A DNA stretch of 64,000 nucleotides from Bacteroidota bacterium (lineage in GTDB: Bacteria; Bacteroidota; Bacteroidia; Chitinophagales; Chitinophagaceae): assembly GCA_016706595.1 (NCBI GenBank), contig JADJJH010000003.1, positions 434,001 to 498,000 of the forward strand, in the 5' to 3' direction. The notes under the pieces are model-generated. The model did no database searches. It was given only the letters and a program-made list of their open reading frames with translations, and had not been told where the DNA came from. Shown one piece after another: positions 8,508 through 17,316 of this stretch. Made by a program: the position numbers and the translations under genes. How positions within the stretch are numbered: the first letter of the stretch is position 1; each line of letters opens with the position of its first letter.

Positions 8508-11045
8508 TTAAGCAAGTTCTAATTCAAGCATGAGGGCTTCGGCTTCCAATTCGAGAATATCTGTTTGGTTATTGTCTGATTCTTTTGGTGGCAATGTGAT
8601 TTTCTTTCTTGTACTCATACGCACCATTTCTTTTTCAATGACCGAGAGTTGATGTCGGGGAATAGCCATACTCAAGCTGTGGTTGGCTTGAAGTATCTGC
8701 ACCAATTCATTGATACTGTCGCCATTCATTTTGGCAACCATTTTATCTGATACCTTTTCAAACATGTTATTGTCCACCAAATCCAAAATGGCTTTATCCA
8801 AATAAATGTCGCCACCTTTTTGACGTGATGCTGGTAGGTATAAATTATAAGAGTACCCATTTTTCATTAAACTCATTCTGCCATTGCAATTCAGGGCTTG
8901 ACCATTTTGCAAACTCTTTATGAGTGGCAAGGCTTTACTAATCGGGACAACTACTTTTTCTTCAGCACCTTTTTCAGCAGGTAGCCAATTTTCAGGCATT
9001 AAAATTCCTTTCTTGGTTTCGCCTTGTAAGGTGGTATAGCTAACCAATTTTCCTTTAAAGTCGCTAAAGGCTTGTAGCAAGTTGCCAGTAATAATGTGGC
9101 GCACTTTTCTATCAACGATATTCTTTTTCGTGAACTCTTCCCATTCATTTAAAAGTGCGTCTTTGTTTGGTTGACTACTATTGGAACTTGCACCAATGAT
9201 AGCCATAATATCATCAGAGTAGGAGGCAGGGATAGCTAAATACTTATTGCTATTGGCTAATGCAAAACGGAGTTTCAACGCTGATGGAGCGTAAGGGTTT
9301 TTCTTTTTAAAGTCAATAACAAATCCTAAGAAAACTGAAAGGATTAGTTCCTGACCTTCATTGTAGGACTGCATCGGATATTCTAAGCGTTTGCCGATGG
9401 TAAAGAATTTAAACAAACGCTCCATGTAGCCCTTTCGGTTGTTATGGCTTTTCTCTAAATTCTGTAAGGTTAGTTTTTCAGCTTCCCAAAGCTCATCCTC
9501 TTTTTCCTTACATGCTTGCTGATAAGCTTGCTCTCCGTCCTTTTCCTTTATTTTCAGCAATTTCTTTTCAGTTCCAACTTCACTAACCAACTGCTTATAT
9601 TTTTCCATTGTAGCAGACTTGTCATTATCTAATTTATCATAGACAAACTTGTTATAATTACTTAGTAATTCCGTTTGAATATCACCAGTTAGTTTTTCGC
9701 CTAAACTTTCTTTGAGTAAATTTTCCAATTCAGTTCGTGTAAATGGTTTTCGTAATACATTGGCTTTAACCGTTTCTAAAATACTATCATCACCAAAAGC
9801 ACTATCTCCACCTTTACCCATTTTTACAATTTTTGTATTCAAGGTTTCCGTTTCCAAATTCATAGCTTCTACTTCCAAATCATAGTCACCAATTTGTTTG
9901 AGGTATTCAACATAGTCAATGTAGCGTTCCGCAATTTCATTATAAAAATCTCCTTGCATTTTTGTTGAGAGAACTGCAACACGACCTGATACTTTATGTG
10001 CCGCATCCTCTATAATATTTTCTCTATCACCTTCATCACTTTTTTTAAGGTTTAGAGGGTCACCTAATAAATCGTTGATGTCCATATTCTCCAATAAGTA
10101 TTCCTTCACTATTTTATCGCCATACTTATTTAAAAAATCAGGCACATCTAAAATCTTGGTGCTTTGTTTTTGGTTAGAAGTTGTATTGGCATCTAAAGAT
10201 TTTAGTTTTTTTTGTAGCATCATCATCAAACGCTTTTCGGCAGGTATAGCCGAATTCACATAATCGTATATTGGTTTTAATATCTGTCCGGTACGATTAA
10301 TACGCCCTCTTTTTTGCACTTCGGTATTAATATCAAGTTCTGCTTGTAAGACTATCATTACCCTTGTCTTTACTTCTTCTTTAGGCACTTTAGCAGTTAC
10401 AATAGCATGAGCCGATGCACCTGTACTTCCGCTTTGATTTATCATTAATACATCTACTTCATTATTATTGAATTGACGAAACGCATCATTGGTATTGATA
10501 CGTTTGCGTGAAAGGATTAATCCTTGATTTGTTTTAGGGTTGATTTGTAAACCATATTTCCTACCTGTTACCTCTGCCACCGAATAGCCAGCTTCTTGAA
10601 TTTTTTGTATGATAATATCAATTGGGCTAATGGTAATGCCTGTGGCTACTTCTTTTATTTTATCTACTATTCTGTGATATTCATGTTGGGCTTCGGGTGG
10701 TAGTTCAGCTATTTCAAATTTCTTATAAACGGGTTCTCCATTCATATCTTTTTCGGTATAGCGCATGATACTCTCTAAACCACGTTTTAAGACTTCGGCA
10801 AAATCTGCATTGATAGTATCACCATCGCCAACGGCAGTTCCATTTTTGTTTTCCATTTGCTCAATGAAACTTCCCATTGTGGAAGCAAAAGCAATGATGG
10901 GTTTCTTGCCTTCTCGAAGTCTCATTAACGCACGTTCGGCAACTGCATCAGCTTTGATAGAGAAGAGCATTTGATTAATCACTTGAAACACCTTTGAAAA
11001 GTAAGGTTGGTTATCTACCCCTGCCTGTGAAGTGCCTTCACGCAC
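8508..11045 (-). CDS. Strawberry-notch-type SF2 helicase, C-terminal half (split gene)
   Basis: An 845-residue ORF carrying the second helicase lobe that the upstream ORF lacks. Near the start are strand and helix elements (KPIIAFAST), then the nucleotide-responding block VLMINQSGSTGASAH and motif VI EVQKRGRINRTGQ around residue 265. A long helical tail without known motifs follows. The only start is a GTG at 11043-11045 that overlaps the end of the preceding ORF by 8 bases in the +1 frame. The join keeps sequence continuity, so this is half of a ~1560-residue protein that was split by a single-base change, is expressed by coupling, or is made by frameshifting. Confidence 0.75.
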   Translation of the reverse strand: MREGTSQAGVDNQPYFSKVFQVINQMLFSIKADAVAERALMRLREGKKPIIAFASTMGSFIEQMENKNGTAVGDGDTINADFAEVLKRGLESIMRYTEKDMNGEPVYKKFEIAELPPEAQHEYHRIVDKIKEVATGITISPIDIIIQKIQEAGYSVAEVTGRKYGLQINPKTNQGLILSRKRINTNDAFRQFNNNEVDVLMINQSGSTGASAHAIVTAKVPKEEVKTRVMIVLQAELDINTEVQKRGRINRTGQILKPIYDYVNSAIPAEKRLMMMLQKKLKSLDANTTSNQKQSTKILDVPDFLNKYGDKIVKEYLLENMDINDLLGDPLNLKKSDEGDRENIIEDAAHKVSGRVAVLSTKMQGDFYNEIAERYIDYVEYLKQIGDYDLEVEAMNLETETLNTKIVKMGKGGDSAFGDDSILETVKANVLRKPFTRTELENLLKESLGEKLTGDIQTELLSNYNKFVYDKLDNDKSATMEKYKQLVSEVGTEKKLLKIKEKDGEQAYQQACKEKEDELWEAEKLTLQNLEKSHNNRKGYMERLFKFFTIGKRLEYPMQSYNEGQELILSVFLGFVIDFKKKNPYAPSALKLRFALANSNKYLAIPASYSDDIMAIIGASSNSSQPNKDALLNEWEEFTKKNIVDRKVRHIITGNLLQAFSDFKGKLVSYTTLQGETKKGILMPENWLPAEKGAEEKVVVPISKALPLIKSLQNGQALNCNGRMSLMKNGYSYNLYLPASRQKGGDIYLDKAILDLVDNNMFEKVSDKMVAKMNGDSINELVQILQANHSLSMAIPRHQLSVIEKEMVRMSTRKKITLPPKESDNNQTDILELEAEALMLELELA

Positions 11046-13203
11046 CTGTACCTTTACCTTCAGCTACTGCAATTTTATCTAATTCATCTACCTGTGCATC
11101 TATAAAATTAGCTTGGAAGGCAATAATGTCACGAAGTATATCTGTGATATTATCTGCAACGGCTTTATGTTCTTGCTCTCTATCGTCAAGGGTAATATAG
11201 TTTACTTCTATACCTTCAAAACTTCGTTCACGCCTCATCATTTGACCTTCTGCTACGAGTTGTGACGATAGCACTTCTTGTAATGCAACTCCACCTTTGG
11301 TAATAGCCTCTACAAGTTCATCCTTGCTCATGTTACAGTCGGATATGGCTGTTTTCATAGCATAGATGGGCATATTATCCGGTCGTTTTGCAAAAGTCGC
11401 TGAAAGAAATATTACACCTTTGGCACTACCAACCACACTTTGCATAAACGCACCAGTATTGCTTGTGCCACTACTATTGTGGGCTTCGTCCATGATAATA
11501 ATATTATCTTCTGCTATGGCTCGTAAAAAATTAGGTTTATCAGGTTTTCTATCAGGCGAATTAAATTGAGAATAAGTACCTACGACAAAATCAAAACCAT
11601 GAGGCACTTTCTGTTCCTGAAATATTTTTTGTTGTGCTGAGGTATTCAAGGCTTCATAAACCACATTACCATCTTCATCTTTAATATCAGTTTTGCTTTC
11701 ATTTCCATTGACAATAAATGGTTTTAAATGACTACTACCAATAGCAACCAAATCTCTATATATATCCGAAAAGAGGTTTGCCTTCTCTGTGATAAAAATA
11801 GGTTTCATACCTTGTTGAACTGCATAGCGAATCATTGAAGAGGCTATACGCCCTTTTCCTATACCTGTTTGGTCGCCAATAATCATTCCTTGCCCTCTTG
11901 CTTCAATATTGTAAATGGCTACCGCAACAGCATCTATTTGTTCTGCTGATAGTGCTTTGCACAATTCTGTATGACTTCTGTAACCCAAACGGTGACGAAC
12001 AAAGGCATCCACATCGCCTCCAATTTCTTGTCGTATTTTTTCTAAGGCTGAATGTGTTTCAAAACCCATACTGTCAGGCACTTGTGTATCAAGTACAACA
12101 CATGAGCGAGAAGCAGGTTTGTAAGGCATACCGAGTTCGCCAATTTCGCCTAATAAATTAAATAAATCGTTTGCTTCATCTTCTAAATGATTTAAAGTGG
12201 GTTTTATCATTGTTGGTCGATTTTGTTTCATTGCGCTGGTAACTCTTTCATATAATTCATCAAAAGTGTGTATCACTTTATCATTGTATTCATTGTAAAT
12301 TGGAGAAGCTCCATTTGGGTTTTCCTTTCGTCCGTCAATTAATATCATACGAACATTGAATGATGTTCCTTGACGTGAGTATAATTTATGTCCATCAATT
12401 TGTAACACATCGGCTACATTATAAAAATGATAGAGGTAATTAAAGAATATTCTATTTTTCCCTGCTTGTATTCTGCCTCTTTCGTCCCATTCAGTATGTC
12501 CGCCAATAATAATACTTGCTCGTCCATCATCTAACATTGTTTCCAATGCTCGTAAAGCCATCACATGGTCGAGGGTATTAAATTCAAAACCATTGAATGC
12601 AATTTTCGGATTAATCTTTCCGAATGGTGGGTTGGTCATTACGGCTTGAAAATGCCGATGCACGTCAAAAAAATCATTCGTTGCATCACGTTTCCAAACA
12701 TTTGCAAAACCTTGTGTTTGTAAATTCAGGTTTCTAAAATCGTCTATTTCATTTACATAAATGCGTGATGGATTTCCTGCAATGGTAAGTAAGCCATTCC
12801 CTGCACTTGGTTCAAACGCATAACCACCTTTCGTTTCGAGTTTATCTATTTCACAAAACAAACCTGCTAAATATCCAATCGGTGCAGGGGTGGAATATTG
12901 TTGCAATAAAATACTTTGACTTGTCCTATGTGATAAATTTACTTGACTATGGTACAAGTCCACAATAGCATCAAACTTTTCCTCCGTTGTCCGACCTGCC
13001 TTGTGTGCTATCTTTCTTGCTTCATTTACAATAGCGAGTTCCGTTAATTCCTTGACTTCGGTTTTATCTAAAATGGAATAGCCTTTGGCTAATTTTTCAA
13101 TGGAAGTTTTATTGTGTTTTGTTTTGAGCTGTAACTCAAACTGCACTTTTTCTACAAATGCTTTGTAGATAGAATTGTTGATATGTGGTTTTATTGATTT
13201 CAT
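11038..13203 (-). CDS. N6-adenine DNA methyltransferase / SF2 helicase N-terminal half
   Basis: A 721-residue ORF. An N6-adenine methyltransferase domain lies at ~95-270: SAM motif FEPSAGNGLLTI and catalytic NPPFG. Around 420-640 is a strawberry-notch-type SF2 helicase lobe with Walker A GDQTGIGKGR and the DEAH box IIIMDEAHNSSG, ending at the helicase motif III region (IFLSATF). The second lobe lies in the overlapping downstream ORF. Fused methylase-helicases of this kind are found in phages and large plasmids and are linked to DNA protection and replication. A terminator lies just upstream, so the gene needs its own promoter. Confidence 0.8.
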   Translation of the reverse strand: MKSIKPHINNSIYKAFVEKVQFELQLKTKHNKTSIEKLAKGYSILDKTEVKELTELAIVNEARKIAHKAGRTTEEKFDAIVDLYHSQVNLSHRTSQSILLQQYSTPAPIGYLAGLFCEIDKLETKGGYAFEPSAGNGLLTIAGNPSRIYVNEIDDFRNLNLQTQGFANVWKRDATNDFFDVHRHFQAVMTNPPFGKINPKIAFNGFEFNTLDHVMALRALETMLDDGRASIIIGGHTEWDERGRIQAGKNRIFFNYLYHFYNVADVLQIDGHKLYSRQGTSFNVRMILIDGRKENPNGASPIYNEYNDKVIHTFDELYERVTSAMKQNRPTMIKPTLNHLEDEANDLFNLLGEIGELGMPYKPASRSCVVLDTQVPDSMGFETHSALEKIRQEIGGDVDAFVRHRLGYRSHTELCKALSAEQIDAVAVAIYNIEARGQGMIIGDQTGIGKGRIASSMIRYAVQQGMKPIFITEKANLFSDIYRDLVAIGSSHLKPFIVNGNESKTDIKDEDGNVVYEALNTSAQQKIFQEQKVPHGFDFVVGTYSQFNSPDRKPDKPNFLRAIAEDNIIIMDEAHNSSGTSNTGAFMQSVVGSAKGVIFLSATFAKRPDNMPIYAMKTAISDCNMSKDELVEAITKGGVALQEVLSSQLVAEGQMMRRERSFEGIEVNYITLDDREQEHKAVADNITDILRDIIAFQANFIDAQVDELDKIAVAEGKGTGA

Positions 13204-13270
13204 TTTATTGTTCCCGACACTTTCGGTCGTGATAATTCGATTACATTTTTTTCAAAAAAAATTATCTCAT

Positions 13271-13308
13271 TAAAAAAAAACACCCTCTCCACAAAATGCA
13301 GAGAGGGT
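13271..13308 (-). terminator. Rho-independent terminator ending the virion-like operon
   Basis: An 8-bp GC-containing stem (accctctc at 13282-13289, gagagggt at 13301-13308), followed on the minus strand by a run of nine T. It lies between the stop of the spike-like gene and the start of the methylase-helicase gene, so it separates two leftward transcription units. Confidence 0.85.
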
Positions 13309-13321
13309 ATTCTTAAAAAGA

Positions 13322-13855
13322 CTATGAGTAAGCTAATTGAGTTCGGTCATCCCAAACGGCTGTCATAGTTTGCAAACCATTTGACCAATCATTGATGATA
13401 ACATCTTCAAGGATGGTAGTTCGCATAATAGCCCAACGTGGTTGAGCAGTATCTGCACCCGGGTCTGCAAAACCTGTATAGATTACATTCTCTCTTGCTT
13501 CATCAATTAATGATGGTTCTTGCATAGAGGCAGGTAGAATGTTTTCAATACTGGTTTGCATGGTATTGATGCTTTCTGATAAAGCTGTTAAATCAGCTTC
13601 AATCTGAACATCAATTGGCTCTAACATTGCGTTCAAAGCTGTAAGCAATGTCGGACCATCAACATGGTCAGGTTGTGTAATATCTGCAATCAGTATGAAG
13701 ATATTTCTCAAAGCTCCACCTCCAATGTCAATTTTGATAGTCGTTCCTCGTAAGATGGAAATTTCACGAATGACTTGTTTATTAATGGTACGAACATTAG
13801 CACCATTGGTAATAACCAAGTTCGTATTTGTGTTTGTGATTTGAATAGCTGCCAT
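13322..13855 (-). CDS. Virion spike/fibre-like protein
   Basis: A 177-residue protein, last in the long virion-like operon. The N-terminal ~60 residues are beta-rich and the middle (~75-125) is helical. The C-terminus carries a pattern known from phage tail and receptor-binding proteins: YTGFADPGADTAQPRWAIMR, then W-x-NG and an ending of the WDDRTQLAYS type. In phages this module sits at the tip or attachment end of fibres. That points to a particle component that touches the host or another virion protein. No collagen-like or enzymatic domain is visible. The similarity is by remembered pattern, not by a search. Confidence 0.55.
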   Translation of the reverse strand: MAAIQITNTNTNLVITNGANVRTINKQVIREISILRGTTIKIDIGGGALRNIFILIADITQPDHVDGPTLLTALNAMLEPIDVQIEADLTALSESINTMQTSIENILPASMQEPSLIDEARENVIYTGFADPGADTAQPRWAIMRTTILEDVIINDWSNGLQTMTAVWDDRTQLAYS

Positions 13856-13886
13856 ATTTATTTACTTTATTTTTTTGTTTTGATTT

Positions 13887-14102
13887 TTATTCGATTTCTT
13901 TCGGACTTGCATTTTTGTTGGATGAACTATTTGTAGGAATTTCTTTAATGACAACTTGTGATAATACCTCTCCTACAAATGCGCCTACAAATCCACCGAG
14001 CATAAGCAAGGGTGTCGGGTCTTTGGCGTAGTGTTTCGCATAATAGTAGGCAGTTAGTGAGCCAATTAAAGCAAGGGCTGATACAATAGTTTTTTCTTTC
14101 AT
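13887..14102 (-). CDS. Small two-helix membrane protein, holin-like
   Basis: A 71-residue protein with two hydrophobic segments (residues ~6-22 and ~32-50) and a polar Ser/Asn/Glu tail. Size and topology fit a class II holin or a small virion membrane protein. It lies 31 bp upstream of the spike-like gene in the same operon. No sequence family is recognised, so the holin reading is from topology and neighbourhood only. Confidence 0.45.
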   Translation of the reverse strand: MKEKTIVSALALIGSLTAYYYAKHYAKDPTPLLMLGGFVGAFVGEVLSQVVIKEIPTNSSSNKNASPKEIE

Positions 14103-14181
14103 TTTTTCTTTTTTTACGTTATGATTTGCGAGTTTTCATTCATCAGGATTTTAAGTCCATCGAATTTTGTGTTCTTGCAAT

Positions 14182-14838
14182 TCAATTAGTGGAGCGCAAT
14201 TGTGTAGCTGTAACGATACCTGCTAATAAAAAAGCTGAACCAGTGACAAGCCTATCCTTTCGCTTAATGCGTAAACATAGTTTTTGCGTTTTCTTGTTCT
14301 CATTGACTAATACTGTATTCAATTTTAGCAAGGCATTGCTATTGGCTTTCATACTTTGGTAATCACTTTCTAAACAAACAATGGTGCTATCCTTTGCAAT
14401 AATCAACAACTCATAATATCCTACTTGTTCATTCACAATGCTATCCTTGTATGAATTGGCATTAATAAAATAGATGAGTTCATGTTGCAAACTATCACAA
14501 GTCGCTACATAGTTATTGGTATCAGCTTTGGTAATAAGTGTTTGCCTACTCGTTAGTTGTTGCAATTCATTTCGTAGGGTACTTACTCGTTTCTGAGCGA
14601 CATGAACTTGTCCTTTAGACTGTTGAATTTTGACAACTAAAAATTGATTGTTCGCTTTCAATTTTTTAAGTTCGCTCGTATGCGTTGCATCCAATTTATT
14701 CAAGTTGTTGGCAACTGTTTTTACATCCTGAACTGAATGGGTTTGTGGCATTTCATTACTTGGCTTAAAAAGTAGATGAGTGCCAACTGCTATAAGTGAA
14801 GCAAAGGCAAGGATTAGTAAAAGGGTTTTCTTGTTCAT
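14182..14838 (-). CDS. Membrane-anchored coiled-coil protein, spanin-like
   Basis: A 218-residue protein with an N-terminal anchor (residues ~5-24), a long coiled-coil region (~40-190) and a second hydrophobic segment near the C-terminus (~200-212). An inner-membrane anchor with a periplasmic coiled coil is the layout of i-spanins and Rz-like proteins, which disrupt the outer membrane at lysis. It sits among the holin-like and cell-wall enzyme genes. It is longer than most i-spanins and the C-terminal hydrophobic stretch is unusual, so a virion membrane role is also possible. Confidence 0.45.
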   Translation of the reverse strand: MNKKTLLLILAFASLIAVGTHLLFKPSNEMPQTHSVQDVKTVANNLNKLDATHTSELKKLKANNQFLVVKIQQSKGQVHVAQKRVSTLRNELQQLTSRQTLITKADTNNYVATCDSLQHELIYFINANSYKDSIVNEQVGYYELLIIAKDSTIVCLESDYQSMKANSNALLKLNTVLVNENKKTQKLCLRIKRKDRLVTGSAFLLAGIVTATQLRSTN

Positions 14839-14859
14839 ATTATTTTTTCTTTTTTGATT

Positions 14860-15111
14860 TTAAATAGTTTTCTTTTCAAGAGAGTAGCCGAAACACCCTG
14901 CACCAATAAGGCTTATAAAGGCATAAAACATGTACTCTGGAATTGGACGTTGGAAAAACTGATGGGCTATCCAACTAATAATGACACAGACCAAGCAAAC
15001 TAAAATGACTATTTCTCTGAGGGAATGATTTCCATTCTTGTCTTTTAAAAAGTCGCTTACCTGTTGTTCGTTTTCTGATGTTGTGCCATCTCTGATGTTT
15101 TGATTACTCAT
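14860..15111 (-). CDS. Small membrane protein, holin-like
   Basis: An 83-residue protein with a polar, acidic N-terminus (~30 residues) and two hydrophobic helices (~33-50 and ~58-77), ending in Lys-Lys-Thr-Ile. It starts 1 bp after the end of the YkuD-like enzyme gene, so the two are probably translated together. Topology and position beside cell-wall enzymes fit a holin. No family is recognised. Confidence 0.45.
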   Translation of the reverse strand: MSNQNIRDGTTSENEQQVSDFLKDKNGNHSLREIVILVCLVCVIISWIAHQFFQRPIPEYMFYAFISLIGAGCFGYSLEKKTI

Positions 15112-15112
15112 G

Positions 15113-15910
15113 TTATTTGTTGTTTGATGTTAAATAATATATTCCTGTTCCAAGTCCGACTAAGGCTGTTAATCCAACAAGCACTATCCCTGCCTTTTTC
15201 TTTGAATGGCTTGTACTTGCATTGGGTATATCCTCGTATGTTTGATTTTTGATTCCTGTTTCATTAGAAGTTGTTATAGCCTTGTTTTCGTTTTGAAAGG
15301 GAATTGGCACATAGCCTTTTGTTCTATAATCGAGAAGTGTATAAGTAAACTGATTACCATATTTCTTTGCATGTTTTTCCGCTAATCCAATGAGTTCTTT
15401 AAAGTCGTTAATATTGGCTATTACCTGACAACCTGCACTCCATCGGTTCACATCTTCAGTTGTTCCATTGCCTGAAGCATGATGAATATTGATACCAAAT
15501 AATCCTGTTTGCGTATGCCCTGTTTTACTATCAATGTCGGTACTATTGTTTTTACTTCGATATACAGTTACTGCTTTTCGTTGAACTAATGCTTTATACT
15601 TTCCTCTGTGTAATCCTAACTGGTAGGCATTTAGATACTGACCATGTTTGAGTAAAGCAGAACCTGCTTTATTCATCGGATGATTTAGAAAGTAAGTGCC
15701 AGGATCTGTGGTGCAATGAAAAATATGTTGATGCCATGTGCCGAGTTCAGTTGCATAACAAACATGCAATACATCATCAAACTTATTGGAAACGGTATTG
15801 CTACTTCTAATACCTATGATGTTTAATTCATTCGGTCGGTTAAATATTTTTAATCCGTTTCCCTCCATCACATCAAGGATTTTAGGCGACTTTGAGAATT
15901 GTAGGTTCAT
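15113..15910 (-). CDS. YkuD-like cysteine enzyme with C-terminal membrane anchor
   Basis: A 265-residue protein with an L,D-transpeptidase (YkuD)-like active-site arrangement: a histidine strand GINIHHASGNG (His143/144), then Ser158 and Cys161 in RWSAGCQVIA. The usual arginine after the Cys motif is not in place, so it may cleave rather than link peptides. A hydrophobic segment near 243-260 would anchor it in a membrane. The start overlaps the amidase gene by 29 bases, so the two are translationally coupled. In a virus-like element it would act in cell entry or lysis. Confidence 0.55.
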   Translation of the reverse strand: MNLQFSKSPKILDVMEGNGLKIFNRPNELNIIGIRSSNTVSNKFDDVLHVCYATELGTWHQHIFHCTTDPGTYFLNHPMNKAGSALLKHGQYLNAYQLGLHRGKYKALVQRKAVTVYRSKNNSTDIDSKTGHTQTGLFGINIHHASGNGTTEDVNRWSAGCQVIANINDFKELIGLAEKHAKKYGNQFTYTLLDYRTKGYVPIPFQNENKAITTSNETGIKNQTYEDIPNASTSHSKKKAGIVLVGLTALVGLGTGIYYLTSNNK

Positions 15911-16319
15911 AATTTTTAAGCCATTGTTTTACGTCAAAGGAGGGACATGCTTTTTTAACAAGTGGGAAATCTCTATGCCCTTTGATTTCGGCATTTGGGT
16001 AACGGTGCGAAAGTTCCATGATGAGATTAAACATGGCTTCCTTTTGGGCAGGTGTTCTATTATCCTGTGGAACTCCTTTTGCGTCTATACCACCGATGTA
16101 AGACATGTGAATTGAAGATGAATTGAACCCTGCAACACCATTGGCTATTTCAGCTTCGGGTGTAATGTTTTCAACTGTGCCATCACGAAGTATGATATAG
16201 TGGTAGCCATTATGTGTCCAACCTAAATGATGTTTCCAATAATTTTTAATACCTTCTACGGTGGCTGTGGTTACTGTTGCGGTGCAATGAACCACGATGT
16301 ATTTAATGTTTCGTTTCAT
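15882..16319 (-). CDS. N-acetylmuramoyl-L-alanine amidase (amidase_2/T7 lysozyme family)
   Basis: A 145-residue single-domain enzyme of the usual phage endolysin length. The zinc ligands are visible: His11 in VVHCTAT, the His of IKGHRDF near 115, and the Cys of KKACPSFD near 125. The family conserved GYHYII strand is also present. It cuts the bond between muramic acid and the stem peptide. There is no signal peptide, so release would need the nearby holin-like proteins, as in phage lysis cassettes. Confidence 0.9.
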   Translation of the reverse strand: MKRNIKYIVVHCTATVTTATVEGIKNYWKHHLGWTHNGYHYIILRDGTVENITPEAEIANGVAGFNSSSIHMSYIGGIDAKGVPQDNRTPAQKEAMFNLIMELSHRYPNAEIKGHRDFPLVKKACPSFDVKQWLKNYEPTILKVA

Positions 16320-16327
16320 GTTGGTTG

Positions 16328-17311
16328 TTATATTTTTTTGATAGTGTTTGTTTTGACTAAAAAGAATTTGTTCTCATTTTCAAAAAGGGTAAAGTCTAAT
16401 TTTTCTGCATGAGCAATACCGAGTATCATATTTTGTGGCACTTGCATACTGCTATAGCCATCGAGCCAAATTTGTGTGGGTTGGGTAGTGATTATTTTTG
16501 CTCCTCCTATGCCATCCAAACTCCATTTCTTGCCGTTGTACTTTAACCCCATGCGGATAAATTCTAAACGGATATTTTGCTTTTGGGCGTTATCAGAAAA
16601 TGAATTGAGCGTTGCAGTTACCAATGTTTGACGTACTCCACCATGCAAACGAAAAGTTTTAAACTCATTGCTTACCGCTGTATAATCTGCTTTATCTATT
16701 AGTTGTTTGAGCAAAGCCATCGTACCTTGATAATCGTATTTATTCAGCGTTGCATATAGTTTTTTTGCGAGTGATGCTTGCGAAGCATTGCCAGCAGTTA
16801 TCACATTGTACAGACTTTCAGAAACCGTTGCAGGGTATTTTAATTTCTTTAATCCATTGGCAAGTTCTTTTCCAAAGTCGCCATCGGCTCCATAATTGGG
16901 TAAAATACTTTTGCCATAAGTAGCTATCAAAGCGAGTTGCAAATTTTTCACTTTCACTCCTTTGCTTCCCTTCTTTAATGGAAAGTCTGATTTAGGTTTG
17001 GGCGGAGTGTAAGTATTGGTATCTTTTGGTGTCTGATACGGTGGTGGTTTATATGTAGTATTTGTTTCAGGGGGTGGTGTGTACTGTGGCGTAGTTTCTG
17101 TTATTGGTGGCGTAAAGGTTGAAACTGGTAATGTCCTCTTTGCTTGTTGCTCCTGTTCCTCCTTCATTTTTTTGATGTATTGGTAACCGAAGTAACCAAC
17201 AATGCCTGTTGCTGTAAGTCCTGCACCAACCAACATAATATTTTTCATATTATTGCTCTCTTTCTTCTGTGAGGTTGGTGTTTTCGATTTTCGTTTGCTT
17301 GTACTTTTCAT
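16328..17311 (-). CDS. Membrane-anchored peptidoglycan-binding protein
   Basis: A 327-residue protein. A short basic N-terminus precedes one membrane helix (~24-45), then a long Pro/Thr-rich linker (~60-110, many TPPP and YKPP units). Next comes a PG_binding_1-type domain (~115-165; LKKGSKGVKVKNLQLAL and GADGDFG). The C-terminal half (~170-325) contains a helical block that weakly recalls the annexin-like repeats of the next gene, then a beta-rich end. A spacer arm carrying a wall-binding domain fits a particle membrane protein that reaches peptidoglycan, placed directly before the amidase gene. Confidence 0.65.
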   Translation of the reverse strand: MKSTSKRKSKTPTSQKKESNNMKNIMLVGAGLTATGIVGYFGYQYIKKMKEEQEQQAKRTLPVSTFTPPITETTPQYTPPPETNTTYKPPPYQTPKDTNTYTPPKPKSDFPLKKGSKGVKVKNLQLALIATYGKSILPNYGADGDFGKELANGLKKLKYPATVSESLYNVITAGNASQASLAKKLYATLNKYDYQGTMALLKQLIDKADYTAVSNEFKTFRLHGGVRQTLVTATLNSFSDNAQKQNIRLEFIRMGLKYNGKKWSLDGIGGAKIITTQPTQIWLDGYSSMQVPQNMILGIAHAEKLDFTLFENENKFFLVKTNTIKKI

Positions 17312-17316
17312 TTTAA

